Below, piece by piece: positions 7,435 to 16,982 of a stretch of 64,000 bases of DNA. Origin of the DNA: a bacterium (GTDB lineage Bacteria; Bacillota; Clostridia; Oscillospirales; Oscillospiraceae); assembly GCA_004560375.1 (NCBI GenBank), contig SFVC01000003.1:25878-89877 (forward strand). Reading direction: 5' to 3'. Position 1 is the first letter of the stretch; every line of letters starts with the position of its first letter. The position numbers and the translations under genes are program-made. The notes beneath the pieces are model-generated. The model made no database searches. It was not told the origin of the DNA and worked only from the letters and a program-made list of their open reading frames with translations.

Positions 7435-8472
7435 ATGGACGTGGAAACAGAACAGAGATTGGAGCGGCTGTGTACCGCAGGGGCCCCTTCCGGGCGTGAG
7501 GGCCCGGCAGTGGAGGCGGCCCGGGCGCTGCTGGAGCCGCTGATGGACGAGGTCTGGATCGACAGACTGGGCAATTTGATTGGGGTGCGCCGCTGCGGGA
7601 AGCCGGGGGCCAGAAAGCTGCTGCTGGACGCCCATCTGGACGAAGTGGGACTCACCGTCACCGGGATGGAGCAGGGCTTTTTGCGCTTTGCCGCCGTCGG
7701 GGTGGACGCCCGGATGCTGCCCGACCGGGAGGTGACGGTGCTGGCCGACCCGCCCCTGCGGGGGGTGGTGGCCTGCCTGCCGCCCCACGTGCTGTCGGCG
7801 GAGGATCGGGAGAAGGCCCCCAAGGTGGAGGAGATGTTCATCGACGTGGGGCTGAGCCAGGAGGAGGCGGAGCGGCGGATTCCCCTGGGCACGCCGGTGG
7901 TGTACCGCTCGAATTTCCTCCGGCTGGGGGAGCGGCAGATGTGCTCCAAGTCCATGGACGACCGGGCCTGTTTCGCGGCCCTGCTGCGGACGGCGGAGCT
8001 GCTCCAGGACAGGGAGCTGGACGTGGATCTCTACCTCCTGGGCAGCACCCGGGAGGAGGTGGGCGGCATGGGCGCCCGGGTGGTGACCCAGGCCGTCGCC
8101 CCGGACTGCTGCGTGGCGGTGGACGTGACCTTCGGGGTGACGCCGGACACCTCCAAGGAGGAGGCTATGGTGATGGGCGGCGGCCCCGCCGTGGGCATCG
8201 GGCCCAACTGCGCCCGGTGGATGGTGCGCCGCCTGCTGGACGCATCGGAGCGGGAGAGCATCCCCGTCCAGAAGGAGATCATGGAGGGCAGCAGCGGCAC
8301 CAACGGCTGGGGGATGCAGATCTGCAACGAGGGGGTGGCCACCGCGGTGGTTTCCATCCCGCTGAAGTATATGCACACCCCGGTGGAGACGGTGGAGCGG
8401 GCCGACATCGAGGACACGGCCCGGCTGCTGGCCGCCTTTGCCGCCGGACTGGGAGAGGGGGACTGGCAATGA
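7435..8472 (+). CDS. M42 family metallopeptidase (first of three)
   Basis: A 345-residue di-metal aminopeptidase of the M42 (FrvX/glutamyl aminopeptidase/endoglucanase-annotated) family. Metal and catalytic positions are visible: His in LLDAHLDEVG, bridging Asp in KSMDDRA, the catalytic Glu pair in STREEVGG, Asp in AVDVTFG and the last His in KYMHTP. M42 enzymes form cytoplasmic tetrahedral complexes that trim peptides. Its stop overlaps the start of the next M42 gene (AATGA), so the two are probably co-translated. Confidence 0.9.
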   Translation: MDVETEQRLERLCTAGAPSGREGPAVEAARALLEPLMDEVWIDRLGNLIGVRRCGKPGARKLLLDAHLDEVGLTVTGMEQGFLRFAAVGVDARMLPDREVTVLADPPLRGVVACLPPHVLSAEDREKAPKVEEMFIDVGLSQEEAERRIPLGTPVVYRSNFLRLGERQMCSKSMDDRACFAALLRTAELLQDRELDVDLYLLGSTREEVGGMGARVVTQAVAPDCCVAVDVTFGVTPDTSKEEAMVMGGGPAVGIGPNCARWMVRRLLDASERESIPVQKEIMEGSSGTNGWGMQICNEGVATAVVSIPLKYMHTPVETVERADIEDTARLLAAFAAGLGEGDWQ

Positions 8473-9491
8473 TTGAGACGCTGAAAACCCTGTGCGCCCT
8501 GTCCGGGGTGTCCTCCTTTGAGGATGAGGTGCGGGACTATCTCCGCCAGCGGGTGGAGCCCCACGCGGACAGCGTGCGGGTGGACGCGCTGGGGAACCTG
8601 ATCGTATTCAAGCGGGGGGCCAAGTCCACGGGGAACCGGCTGATGCTGTGCGCCCACATGGACGAGGTGGGGCTGATTGTGAAGTCGGTCACCAAGGAGG
8701 GGTTCCTGAAATTCGGCTGCGTAGGCGGCATCGACCAGCGGATTCTGCTGGGCAAGGAGGTGGCGGTGGGGCCGGGGCGCGTCCCCGGCGTCATTGGCCT
8801 GAAGCCCATCCACCTGACCACCGCCGAGGAGCGGAAGAAGGTGCCCAAGGTCACGGATCTCTATGTGGATATCGGCGCCAAGGACAGGGAGGAGGCCCTG
8901 TCCCAGGTGGAGCTGGGGGACTTTGCCGCCTTTGTCAGCGACACCGTGGACTTTGGAGACGGAATGCTCAAGGCCAAGGCCATCGACGACCGGGTGGGCT
9001 GCGCGGTGATGGTGAAGCTGCTGGAGGAGGAGCTGCCTATGGACTGCACCTTCGCCTTTACGGTGATGGAGGAGGTGGGCACCCGGGGGGCCTTCGGGGC
9101 GGCCTTCTCCGTCAAGCCGGAGATCGCCCTGGTGCTGGAGGGCACCACCGCCGCCGACGTGCCCGCCCTGTCGGAGGATCGGCAGGTGTGCTGGCCGGGG
9201 CGGGGCCCGGTGCTGGCCTGGATGGACGGGGGCGCCATCTATGATCGGGCGCTGTTTGAGCGGCTGCGGGCGCTGGCGGAGGAGAACGGCCTGCCCTGGC
9301 AGATAAAGCACTATCTGTCCGGCGGCACCGACGCCAGGGCGGTGCAGGGAACCGGATCCGGGGTGCGGGTGGCCGGGATCTCGGCGGCGGTGCGCTATCT
9401 CCACGCGCCCAACAGCGTGTGCAGCCAATCCGACGCGGAACAGATGCTGACCCTGGCCCGGCTGTTTATCCGGGATATGGCCAGGGGCTGA
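8469..9491 (+). CDS. M42 family metallopeptidase (second of three)
   Basis: 340 residues. The full M42 ligand set is present: LCAHMDEVG, AKAIDDRVG, TVMEEVGTRG, VLEGTTAADVP (Glu in place of the Asp seen in the first and third copies, a normal M42 variation) and RYLHAP. Start is the ATG overlapping the stop of the preceding gene. The three copies are diverged from each other, which suggests old duplication and perhaps different peptide specificities. Confidence 0.9.
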   Translation: MIETLKTLCALSGVSSFEDEVRDYLRQRVEPHADSVRVDALGNLIVFKRGAKSTGNRLMLCAHMDEVGLIVKSVTKEGFLKFGCVGGIDQRILLGKEVAVGPGRVPGVIGLKPIHLTTAEERKKVPKVTDLYVDIGAKDREEALSQVELGDFAAFVSDTVDFGDGMLKAKAIDDRVGCAVMVKLLEEELPMDCTFAFTVMEEVGTRGAFGAAFSVKPEIALVLEGTTAADVPALSEDRQVCWPGRGPVLAWMDGGAIYDRALFERLRALAEENGLPWQIKHYLSGGTDARAVQGTGSGVRVAGISAAVRYLHAPNSVCSQSDAEQMLTLARLFIRDMARG

Positions 9492-9520
9492 CAGCCTTAG
9501 GCTGATAGGAGGAAATAGAC

Positions 9521-10519
9521 ATGGAACTGATTAAAACACTGGAGCAGCTGGTGTGCGCCTTTGGGCCCTCCGGCTGTGAGCACGAGATTTCCCAGGTAAT
9601 TGAGCAGCTGGCCGCGCCGTTTGTGGACGAGATCACCCGGGACGTGATGGGAAACCTGATCTGCCATAAGAAGGGGAGCGGCCCCCGGGTGATGTTCTCC
9701 GCCCACATGGACTCCATCGGGCTGGTGGCCACCCACATCGACGAGAAGGGCTTTGTCCACGTGGGGGCCCTGGGAGGCGTAGGCGCCAAGGAGGTGCTCT
9801 ATACCCCGGTTCGCTTTCAAAATGGAACCTGCGGCCTGATCTGCGCCAAGGGCGGCGCGGAGCTGGACAAGCTGAAGGTGAGCGACCTGTTCATCGACAT
9901 CGGCGCGGCGGACGGGGAGGAGGCCAAAAAGCTGGTTCAGGTGGGGGACGCGCTGGTGTATGACACCCCCGTCCGCCAGGCGGCGGGCAGGGTGATCTCC
10001 CCCTACCTGGATGACCGGATCGCCTGCCTGGCGCTGCTGATGGCCATGGAACGGCTGGAGGAGACGGAGAACGACCTGTATTTCGTGTTCTCCACCCAGG
10101 AGGAGGTGGGCTGTCGGGGGGCAAAAACCGCCGCCTGGGCCATCGATCCGGACTACGGCATCGCGGTGGACGTCACCGGGGCGGATGACGAGCCGGGGAG
10201 CAAGCATCAGGCCAGCAGCCTGTGCGGCAAGGGGGCGGCGGTGAAGGTGATGGATCGCTCCGTCATCTGCCCGCCCGAGCTGGTGGAACGGCTGATGGGG
10301 CTGGCGGCGGAACGGGGAATCCCGGCCCAGCGCGATGTGCTCCAGATGGGGGGCACCGACGCGGGGCCCATGCAGGCCACCCGGAGCGGCGTGTACGCGG
10401 GAGGCATTTCCATCCCCTGCCGCTATACCCACACCCCCACTGAGATGGTGGATCTGGGAGATGTGGAGGCCTGCGCCGGGTTGACGGCGGCCTTTGCCTC
10501 CAGCAAGCTGAAGAAGTAG
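9521..10519 (+). CDS. M42 family metallopeptidase (third of three)
   Basis: 332 residues with motifs FSAHMDSIG, SPYLDDRIA, STQEEVGCRG, AVDVTGADDEPG and CRYTHTP, all expected metal or catalytic positions. An AGGAGG site precedes ATG 9521. It lies 29 bases after the second M42 gene and 30 bases before the PLP enzyme, so the group could be one transcription unit with murD. Confidence 0.9.
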   Translation: MELIKTLEQLVCAFGPSGCEHEISQVIEQLAAPFVDEITRDVMGNLICHKKGSGPRVMFSAHMDSIGLVATHIDEKGFVHVGALGGVGAKEVLYTPVRFQNGTCGLICAKGGAELDKLKVSDLFIDIGAADGEEAKKLVQVGDALVYDTPVRQAAGRVISPYLDDRIACLALLMAMERLEETENDLYFVFSTQEEVGCRGAKTAAWAIDPDYGIAVDVTGADDEPGSKHQASSLCGKGAAVKVMDRSVICPPELVERLMGLAAERGIPAQRDVLQMGGTDAGPMQATRSGVYAGGISIPCRYTHTPTEMVDLGDVEACAGLTAAFASSKLKK

Positions 10520-10549
10520 AAGAAACGCAAGATAGGACGGTAACAGTTA

Positions 10550-11803
10550 ATGGATTTTCCTTTACAGATATCAGAGCGCGTCCTGGCGCTGTCGGATCGG
10601 GCGGAGCAGGAGCTGGGGCCGCAGCTTGCCCGGATTGACGCCATCGCCCAGGCCAACAGCCGCCGGGTGCTGGCGGCGTTCCAGAAGCACCGGGTGGCGG
10701 AGAGCTATTTTGCAGGCACCACCGGCTACGGCTACGACGACCTGGGCCGGGACAAGCTGGACGAGATCTACGCCGAGCTGTTCGGTACGGAGGACGCCCT
10801 GGTGCGGCTGCAATTTGTCAACGGCACCCACGCCATCGCCTGCGCCCTGTTCGGGGCGCTGAAGGCGGGGGACGTGCTGGTGTCCGCGGTGGGCGCGCCC
10901 TACGACACCCTGCTGGGGGTGGTGGGAGCGGTGGACAAGGGCCACGGCTCCCTGAAGGACTACGGCGTGGAGTACCGCCAGGTGGAGCTGGTGGACGACG
11001 CCCCCGATCCCGCAGGGCTGGCGGAGGCGGTGCGGGATCCCCGGGTGAAGGCGGTGCTGATCCAGCGATCCCGGGGGTACGCCACCCGGGCGTCCCTGTC
11101 GGTGGTGCAGATCGGGGAATTGTGCGCCATTGTGCGGGAAAATAACCCGAACACCGCCATTCTGGTGGATAACTGCTATGGAGAGTTTGTGGAGGAACAG
11201 GAGCCCACTCATGTGGGGGCCGACCTGGTGGTGGGCTCGCTGATCAAAAATCCCGGCGGCGGGCTGGCCCCCACCGGGGCCTACATCGCCGGCCGGCGGG
11301 ATCTGGTGGAGGGGGCCGCCATGCGGCTCACCTGCCCGGGGATCGGCCGGGAGTGCGGGGCCACCCTGGGAAATAACCGTCTGCTGTACCAGGGGCTGTT
11401 TCTGGCCCCCCATACGGTGGCCCAGGCGGTGAAAACTGCGGTGTTTGCCGCCCGGCTCATGGAGTTGCTGGGCTATGAGGCGGATCCGCCGTCCGACGCG
11501 ATCCGCCACGATATCATCCAGATGATCCACCTGAAGAATCCGGAGGCGGTGAAGCGGTTCTGCAAGGGCATTCAGTCAGGGGCCCCGGTAGATTCCTACG
11601 TCACCCCGGAGCCCTGGGATATGCCGGGGTATGACTGCCCGGTGATCATGGCGGCGGGGGCCTTCATCCAGGGGGCGTCCATCGAGCTGTCCGCCGACGC
11701 GCCCATGCGGGAGCCCTACACGGTCTACCTGCAGGGCGGGCTTACCTACGAGTCGGGCAAGACCGGTGTGATGCTGGCGGCGGAGGAGCTGCTGCGGGAG
11801 TGA
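10550..11803 (+). CDS. Methionine gamma-lyase family / aluminum resistance-type PLP protein
   Basis: A 417-residue fold-type I PLP enzyme of the family annotated as methionine gamma-lyase-like or aluminum resistance protein (Pfam Met_gamma_lyase). The likely PLP lysine is in GSLIKNPGGG; an earlier glycine-rich substrate loop is TTGYGYDDLGRD. The N-terminal ISERVLALSDRAE matches the family. The physiological substrate is not established; sulfur amino acid cleavage is the usual guess. AGGACGG upstream of ATG 10550 serves as ribosome site. Confidence 0.85.
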   Translation: MDFPLQISERVLALSDRAEQELGPQLARIDAIAQANSRRVLAAFQKHRVAESYFAGTTGYGYDDLGRDKLDEIYAELFGTEDALVRLQFVNGTHAIACALFGALKAGDVLVSAVGAPYDTLLGVVGAVDKGHGSLKDYGVEYRQVELVDDAPDPAGLAEAVRDPRVKAVLIQRSRGYATRASLSVVQIGELCAIVRENNPNTAILVDNCYGEFVEEQEPTHVGADLVVGSLIKNPGGGLAPTGAYIAGRRDLVEGAAMRLTCPGIGRECGATLGNNRLLYQGLFLAPHTVAQAVKTAVFAARLMELLGYEADPPSDAIRHDIIQMIHLKNPEAVKRFCKGIQSGAPVDSYVTPEPWDMPGYDCPVIMAAGAFIQGASIELSADAPMREPYTVYLQGGLTYESGKTGVMLAAEELLRE

Positions 11804-11832
11804 CATAGGCCGAGCTGTTTTGTGCATACAGT
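11803..11832 (+). promoter_or_regulatory. Candidate sigma-E promoter of yunB
   Basis: A -10 octamer CATACAGT (one base from the B. subtilis sigma-E consensus CATACAMT) lies 15 bases after ACATAGG, which keeps the ATA core of the -35. It is 18 bases before yunB, a sigma-E gene in B. subtilis. The same -10 octamer occurs before spoIVFA. Confidence 0.55.
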
Positions 11833-11850
11833 GACAATGGAGGTGACTGT

Positions 11851-12519
11851 ATGCCTGTAAAGTTAAAACGCCTGTCATATTACCTGCGGCAGGAGGGGCC
11901 GCTGGCGGTGGTGCTACCTGCGGCGATCGCGTTGGCGGCGGTGGGGCTCCTGCTGCATACGCTGAACGGACGGTTGCGGCCGGTGTTGGAGGCGGAGGCA
12001 CGCAGCCAGGCCACCAACCTGATGACCCAGGCCATCGCCGCGGCGGTGGACAACTGCCTCCAGGAACACTATATGGACTATGGCGATTTTGTGAGTCTGG
12101 AAAAGGACGGGGCGGGGAAGGTGACCTCCATCACCAGCAATACCGCCGCCAACAGCCGGTTTAAGCGACAGGTGGTGGAGGCGGTGGTGCGGCAGCTGAG
12201 CACCCTGGACAGTGAGGCGCTGGGGGTGCCCCTGGGGACTCTGACGGGCCAGCCCCTGCTGTCCGGCGCGGGGCCCCGGGTGCGGGTGTCGGTGGATTCC
12301 GTGGGGGACGTGACGGCGGACTATGCCAACTCCTTCACCTCCGCGGGGGTAAACCAGACCCTGCACCGGGTCTGTCTGGAGGTCAACGCCACGGTGCGCC
12401 TGTTTCTGCCCGGAGAGGTGCTCCCCGTGTCGGCGAGCAGCAGCGTCTGCGTGGCGGAGACGGTGATTGTGGGCGAGACGCCCGATACCTATTTGAATTT
12501 GGACAAAGGGGAAGGCTGA
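11851..12519 (+). CDS. yunB: Sporulation protein YunB
   Basis: A 222-residue membrane-anchored sporulation protein. One N-terminal transmembrane segment (about residues 18-38) is followed by an extracytoplasmic domain with the family pattern EARSQATNLMTQAI, then TLTGQPLLSGAGPRV and a C-terminal TVIVGETPDTY. YunB is known from B. subtilis as a mother-cell protein needed for efficient sporulation; its biochemical role is unknown. GGAGGTGA upstream of ATG 11851 supports the start. It stops one base before ligA. Confidence 0.9.
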   Translation: MPVKLKRLSYYLRQEGPLAVVLPAAIALAAVGLLLHTLNGRLRPVLEAEARSQATNLMTQAIAAAVDNCLQEHYMDYGDFVSLEKDGAGKVTSITSNTAANSRFKRQVVEAVVRQLSTLDSEALGVPLGTLTGQPLLSGAGPRVRVSVDSVGDVTADYANSFTSAGVNQTLHRVCLEVNATVRLFLPGEVLPVSASSSVCVAETVIVGETPDTYLNLDKGEG

Positions 12520-12520
12520 A

Positions 12521-14539
12521 ATGGACAGTAAAATCCAGGCGGAACAGCTTCGAGGGGCTCTGAACGAGCACAATTATCGGTATTATGTGCTGGACGCGCC
12601 CACCATCTCCGATTTTGAGTACGACAAAATGCTCCGGCAGCTGGAGGAGCTGGAGGCGGCCCACCCGGAGCTGATCACCCCGGATTCTCCCACCCAGCGG
12701 GTGGGGGGAAAGGCGTTGGACAGCTTCCAGCAGGTGACCCACCGAGTGCCGCTGCAAAGCCTTCAGGACGTGTTTTCCCCCGAGGAGTTGCTGGACTTCG
12801 ACCGCCGGGTGCGGGAGAGCGCGGGCAGCCCGGAGTATCTGCTGGAGCCCAAGGTGGACGGCCTGTCAGTGGCGCTGGAGTACGTGGACGGCGTGTTCAT
12901 CCGGGGGGCCACCCGGGGGGATGGACAGGTAGGGGAGGATGTGACGGAAAACCTACGCACAATCAAGTCCATCCCCATGAAGTTGAAAAATGCCCCCTCG
13001 GCGCTGATCGTCCGGGGGGAGGTCTATATGCCCCGGAAAACCTTTGAGAAGCTCAACGAGGAGCGGGAGCTGCGGGGGGAGGCCCTTCTGGCCAATCCCC
13101 GAAACGCCGCCGCCGGATCTATGCGGCAGCTTGACCCGAAAATCGCGGCCGCCCGGGGGCTGGACATGGTGGTGTTCAACATCCAGTACACCGACCGGGA
13201 GCCCTTCACCACCGACAGTGCGGCGCTGGATTGGCTGCGGGAGCTGCGGTTTAAGGTGATCGACTACCGGCTGTTCCGGACTATGGAGGAGATCCAGTCC
13301 GCCATCTTTGAACTGGGGGATCAGCGGGAGAAATACCCCTTTGACATTGACGGAGCAGTCGTAAAGGTAAACTCCCTTACACAGCGTGATGGGCTGGGGG
13401 AGACGGCCAAATTTCCCCGGTGGGCGGCGGCCTATAAGTATCCGCCGGAGCAGAAGGAGAGCGTGGTGGAGGACATCGTGGTGCAGGTGGGCCGCACCGG
13501 GGTGCTCACCCCCAAGGCGGTGGTGGCCCCCGTCCGGCTGGCGGGCACCACCGTCACCAATGCTACCCTCCACAACCAGGACTTCATTGCGGAGAAGGAT
13601 ATCCGCATTGGGGACACGGTGATCGTGCAGAAGGCGGGGGAGATCATCCCGGAGATCGTCTCCGTGGTGAAGGAGAAGCGGCCCGAGAGAACGATGCCCT
13701 ACCATCTGCCCACGGTCTGCCCGGTGTGCGGTGCGGCAGTGGCCCGGGATGAGGATGGCGCCCACATCCGCTGCACCGGGGCGGAGTGCCCCGCCCAGCT
13801 GCTTCGCAACCTGACCCACTTTGCCAGCCGGGACGCCATGGATATCGAGGGGCTGGGCCCCGCGGTGGTGGAGGGGCTGGTGGACGCGGGGCTGGTGAAA
13901 ACCCCGGCTGACCTCTACCGGTTGGATCGGGACGAGGTGGCCAAGCTGGAGCGGATGGGGAAAAAGTCCGCAGACAATCTGCTGGCCGCCATTGAAAAGT
14001 CCAAGGGGAACGACCTGTCCAAGCTGCTCTTTGCCTTCGGCATCCGTCAGGTGGGGCAAAAGGCGGGGAAAACTCTGGCCGCCCGGTTTGGCTCTTTGGA
14101 CGCGTTGGCCCAGGCCACCGAGGAGGAGCTCACCGCCATCAACGACGTGGGCGGGATCACGGCAAAATATCTCACCCAGTGGTTCGCCGCCCCCCAGAGC
14201 CAACACCTCATTGCCGCGCTGAAGGAGGCGGGGGTGAACATGGACAGCCAGGCCGCCCCGGTGGGGGACAAGCTGGCGGGGCTCACCTTTGTCCTTACCG
14301 GGGAGCTGTCCGCCTGCTCCCGAAAGGAGGCGGGGGACAAGTTGGAAGCCCTGGGGGCCAAGGTGTCCGGGTCGGTGTCCAAGAAAACCGGGTGCGTGGT
14401 GGCTGGAGAGGCTGCCGGATCCAAGCTGCGGAAGGCCCAGGAGCTGGGCGTGCCCGTGCTGGACGAGGGGCAGTTCCTGATTCTGGTGGGAGAGCGGGAG
14501 GGAGACTCCGACGCTCTTCTGGCGCAACTGAAGAAATAG
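12521..14539 (+). CDS. ligA: NAD-dependent DNA ligase
   Basis: 672 residues, the standard length. It seals nicks at replication and repair. Order of domains: Ia NAD domain (YRYYVLD), adenylation domain with nucleophilic Lys in EPKVDG, OB fold, four-Cys zinc finger (CPVCGA and CTGAECPAQ), helix-hairpin-helix repeats (GIRQVGQKAG) and a C-terminal BRCT domain starting at LAGLTFVLTG. It begins one base after the yunB stop, so translation is probably coupled. Confidence 0.97.
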   Translation: MDSKIQAEQLRGALNEHNYRYYVLDAPTISDFEYDKMLRQLEELEAAHPELITPDSPTQRVGGKALDSFQQVTHRVPLQSLQDVFSPEELLDFDRRVRESAGSPEYLLEPKVDGLSVALEYVDGVFIRGATRGDGQVGEDVTENLRTIKSIPMKLKNAPSALIVRGEVYMPRKTFEKLNEERELRGEALLANPRNAAAGSMRQLDPKIAAARGLDMVVFNIQYTDREPFTTDSAALDWLRELRFKVIDYRLFRTMEEIQSAIFELGDQREKYPFDIDGAVVKVNSLTQRDGLGETAKFPRWAAAYKYPPEQKESVVEDIVVQVGRTGVLTPKAVVAPVRLAGTTVTNATLHNQDFIAEKDIRIGDTVIVQKAGEIIPEIVSVVKEKRPERTMPYHLPTVCPVCGAAVARDEDGAHIRCTGAECPAQLLRNLTHFASRDAMDIEGLGPAVVEGLVDAGLVKTPADLYRLDRDEVAKLERMGKKSADNLLAAIEKSKGNDLSKLLFAFGIRQVGQKAGKTLAARFGSLDALAQATEEELTAINDVGGITAKYLTQWFAAPQSQHLIAALKEAGVNMDSQAAPVGDKLAGLTFVLTGELSACSRKEAGDKLEALGAKVSGSVSKKTGCVVAGEAAGSKLRKAQELGVPVLDEGQFLILVGEREGDSDALLAQLKK

Positions 14540-14553
14540 AGAGGGGGAGACCT

Positions 14554-14598
14554 ATGGCAAGAAGCTTAGGGGCCCGGGCCGGGGAGGGCGGAGGATGA
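14554..14598 (+). CDS. Possible 14-residue leader peptide coupled to the nuclease gene
   Basis: A short frame with a strong ribosome site (GAGGGGGAG) starts at ATG 14554 and ends in TGA overlapping the nuclease ATG at 14595 (ATGA). The peptide is Gly/Arg/Ala-rich. It may serve only to deliver ribosomes to the nuclease start. No homologue is recognised. Confidence 0.3.
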   Translation: MARSLGARAGEGGG

Positions 14599-15350
14599 GC
14601 GCGCGCGCAGAACGGCGGCCCCGGCTGACCCGGGAGCGGCTGATCGTGATTTTGCTGATCGCGCTGGCCGTGATTGTGGTGGCCACCGCGGCGGGGTTGT
14701 TCTTTAAGGGTTCGTTGACGCTGGACAACCTGCTGGTAGAGCTGGGGCTCAAGGAGCCGCCTATTTCCATGGAGGAGATTCCGGGCTACTCCGGCGATCC
14801 CTATGTGATACTCAACGACAACTGGCCGGAGTTTGACGCAGAGGATCTGACGCTGGAGCCCTTTGAGACCTACAGCGAGCTGGATTACCTGGGGCGGTGC
14901 GGGGTGGCCTACGCCAACATCTGCTTGGATATTATGCCCACCGAGCCCCGAGGCGACATCGGACAGGTGAAGCCCTCCGGCTGGCAGACGGTGAAATATG
15001 ACTGTGTGGACGGCAAGTACCTCTATAACCGGTGCCACCTGATCGGCTATCAGCTGGCGGGGGAGAACGCCAACAGGCAGAACCTGATCACCGGGACACG
15101 GTACATGAATGTGGAGGGGATGCTCCCCTTCGAGAATATGGTGGACGACTACGTGGAGGAGACTGGAAACCACGTGCTCTACCGGGTGACCCCTGTGTTT
15201 GAGGGGAGAAACCTGCTGGCCTCCGGGGTGAAGCTGGAGGCGTTTTCCGTGGAGGACGAGGGAGAGGGGCTCTGCTTCAACGTGTACGTCTACAATGTGC
15301 AGCCCGGGATCTCCATCGACTACGCCACCGGGGAGAGCTGGGAAAACTGA
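14595..15350 (+). CDS. Membrane-anchored DNA/RNA non-specific endonuclease
   Basis: 251 residues with one N-terminal transmembrane helix (about residues 16-36) and an extracellular nuclease domain. The family signature appears as NRCHLIGYQLAGENAN followed by NLITGTRYMN, placing the catalytic His at CHLIG and the metal-binding Asn downstream, as in EndA/DNA-entry nucleases of Firmicutes. Likely roles are extracellular nucleic acid degradation or DNA uptake. GGCGGAGG lies just before ATG 14595. Confidence 0.88.
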   Translation: MSARAERRPRLTRERLIVILLIALAVIVVATAAGLFFKGSLTLDNLLVELGLKEPPISMEEIPGYSGDPYVILNDNWPEFDAEDLTLEPFETYSELDYLGRCGVAYANICLDIMPTEPRGDIGQVKPSGWQTVKYDCVDGKYLYNRCHLIGYQLAGENANRQNLITGTRYMNVEGMLPFENMVDDYVEETGNHVLYRVTPVFEGRNLLASGVKLEAFSVEDEGEGLCFNVYVYNVQPGISIDYATGESWEN

Positions 15351-15361
15351 ACAGGTACGAG

Positions 15362-15392
15362 AAAAGCCCGCTCCAGTTGGAGCGGGCTTTTT
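15362..15392. terminator. Bidirectional terminator between nuclease gene and atoE
   Basis: A perfect 13-bp stem (aaaagcccgctcc and complement, loop AGTT) is flanked by A and T runs, so it can end transcripts from both convergent genes. Confidence 0.85.
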
Positions 15393-15421
15393 CGGAGATT
15401 TACGGTTAGGTGAAGTCTGTT

Positions 15422-16804
15422 TTAGAACAGCAGACCCCAGCCGAGGAAGCCCAGAATGGCAACCAGGCCGGTGAACAGCAGAACCACAACCAGGTAGCCC
15501 ATAATGTCCTTGGCCTTCAAACCGGCCACACCCAGGGCGGGGAGAGCCCAGAAGGGCTGGATCATGTTGGTCCACTGATCGCCCCAGGCAATGCCCATGG
15601 CGGCACGGCCATAGTAGTTGGCCGCGTCGATACCAGCACGCTCCGCGATAGCGGTGGCGGCGGGCATGACGATGGGGCCCTGAACCGCCCACTGGCCGCC
15701 GCCGGAGGGCACGAAGAAGTTGATGATACCGCCGGAAAGGAAAGTCCACATGGGGAAGGTGATATCGTTGGAGATATCAGTGAAGAACTGAGCGATGATC
15801 TTGGCCAGGGACACGCCATCGGCGTTCTGCGCCACCATCAGGCCCATGATACCGGCGTAGAAGGGGAACTGGAGCAACACGCCGGCGGCGCCGCCGGCGG
15901 CGTCACCAATGGCGTCCACGTACTTGCGCAGATCGCCGTGGGCCAGCAAACCAAGGAACAGGAAGATGGCGTTGACAGCATTCAGATCCAGCTTGGCCAC
16001 GCCAACACGAATGAAGAACAGTACGATGTACACAAAGCCCAGGATAACGGTGATGATCCACAGAATCTTGCTGTGCTCGATCTTCTCGGCGGGGGTCTCG
16101 ATCTTGTACTCCTTCTCCTCCTCATCCACCAGAAGGGCAGGGTTGACGACGATGGTGTGATCCTTGTCGGGATGCATGGCGTAGTTCAGGAAAGGCATGC
16201 CCACCAGGACTACCAGGCACATGATCAGGTTCATGGGGTGGAAGATGGTCTGGGTCAGGTCGGCCTGATAGGTGATCTCCAGGAACTCCTTACCGGTAGC
16301 CATCTGCAGGGGGATGGAACCGGACAGGCCGGCGTGCCAGATTACGAAGCCGGAGTAGGCGGAGGCGATGAGCAAGGGATAGTCCAGGTCACGGACGCGG
16401 CGAGCCACTTCCTTGGCCAGCAGGGCGCCCACGATCAGACCGAAGCCCCAGTTCAGCCAACAGCAGATGGTAGACACCGCGGTGACAACCACGATGGCGC
16501 TCATTTTGTTCTTGGCCAGACCGGCAATAGAACGGAGGATCTTTTTACAGATTTTGGCGGAGGCCAGGGCGGAACCCAGCACCAGCACCAAGGCCATCTG
16601 CATGGAGAAGGCCAGCAGGCCCCACATACCGTCGCCGGAGGTACCCTTGCCGCCCCAAGCCCAGACCAGCTCGATGGGGTTCTGCCATGTACCGATCATG
16701 GCGGCGATAAACACCACGATGGTCAGAATGATGGCGAACAGGAACGGGTCGGGCAGCCAGCGGTTCATGACCCGAACGCAGCCGTTGGAAAACTTTTTCA
16801 GCAT
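15422..16804 (-). CDS. atoE: Short-chain fatty acid transporter, AtoE family
   Basis: A 460-residue integral membrane protein with about twelve hydrophobic segments. Family motifs include WLPDPFLFAIILT near the N terminus, CCWLNWGFGLIVGALLAKE, YSGFVIWHAGLSGSIPL and FFVPSGGGQWAVQGP. AtoE-type carriers take up acetoacetate or butyrate-class acids. It has its own consensus promoter and stands alone between two terminator structures, so it is a single-gene unit. Confidence 0.92.
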   Translation of the reverse strand: MLKKFSNGCVRVMNRWLPDPFLFAIILTIVVFIAAMIGTWQNPIELVWAWGGKGTSGDGMWGLLAFSMQMALVLVLGSALASAKICKKILRSIAGLAKNKMSAIVVVTAVSTICCWLNWGFGLIVGALLAKEVARRVRDLDYPLLIASAYSGFVIWHAGLSGSIPLQMATGKEFLEITYQADLTQTIFHPMNLIMCLVVLVGMPFLNYAMHPDKDHTIVVNPALLVDEEEKEYKIETPAEKIEHSKILWIITVILGFVYIVLFFIRVGVAKLDLNAVNAIFLFLGLLAHGDLRKYVDAIGDAAGGAAGVLLQFPFYAGIMGLMVAQNADGVSLAKIIAQFFTDISNDITFPMWTFLSGGIINFFVPSGGGQWAVQGPIVMPAATAIAERAGIDAANYYGRAAMGIAWGDQWTNMIQPFWALPALGVAGLKAKDIMGYLVVVLLFTGLVAILGFLGWGLLF

Positions 16805-16868
16805 AAAAGTTTACCCTCTCTTTCTTCAAATAAATTTGACAGCTGGAACCGTGAATCTCAACAGACAT

Positions 16869-16897
16869 ATTATAGCTGTTCATTCACAGTTTGTCAA
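16869..16897 (-). promoter_or_regulatory. Consensus sigma-A promoter of atoE
   Basis: TTGACA, 17 bases, TATAAT on the minus strand: both hexamers are perfect. The leader is about 58 bases and ends in GAGAGGG before the start codon. The remaining sequence from 16898 to 16982 is AT-rich and shows no gene. Confidence 0.9.
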
Positions 16898-16982
16898 CAA
16901 TTCCGCATAAAAACTCCCAAGCAAATGAACTTATAATAAAATTATATTGTGTACAACTGCTGAATATGTTCCACAAAACGGA

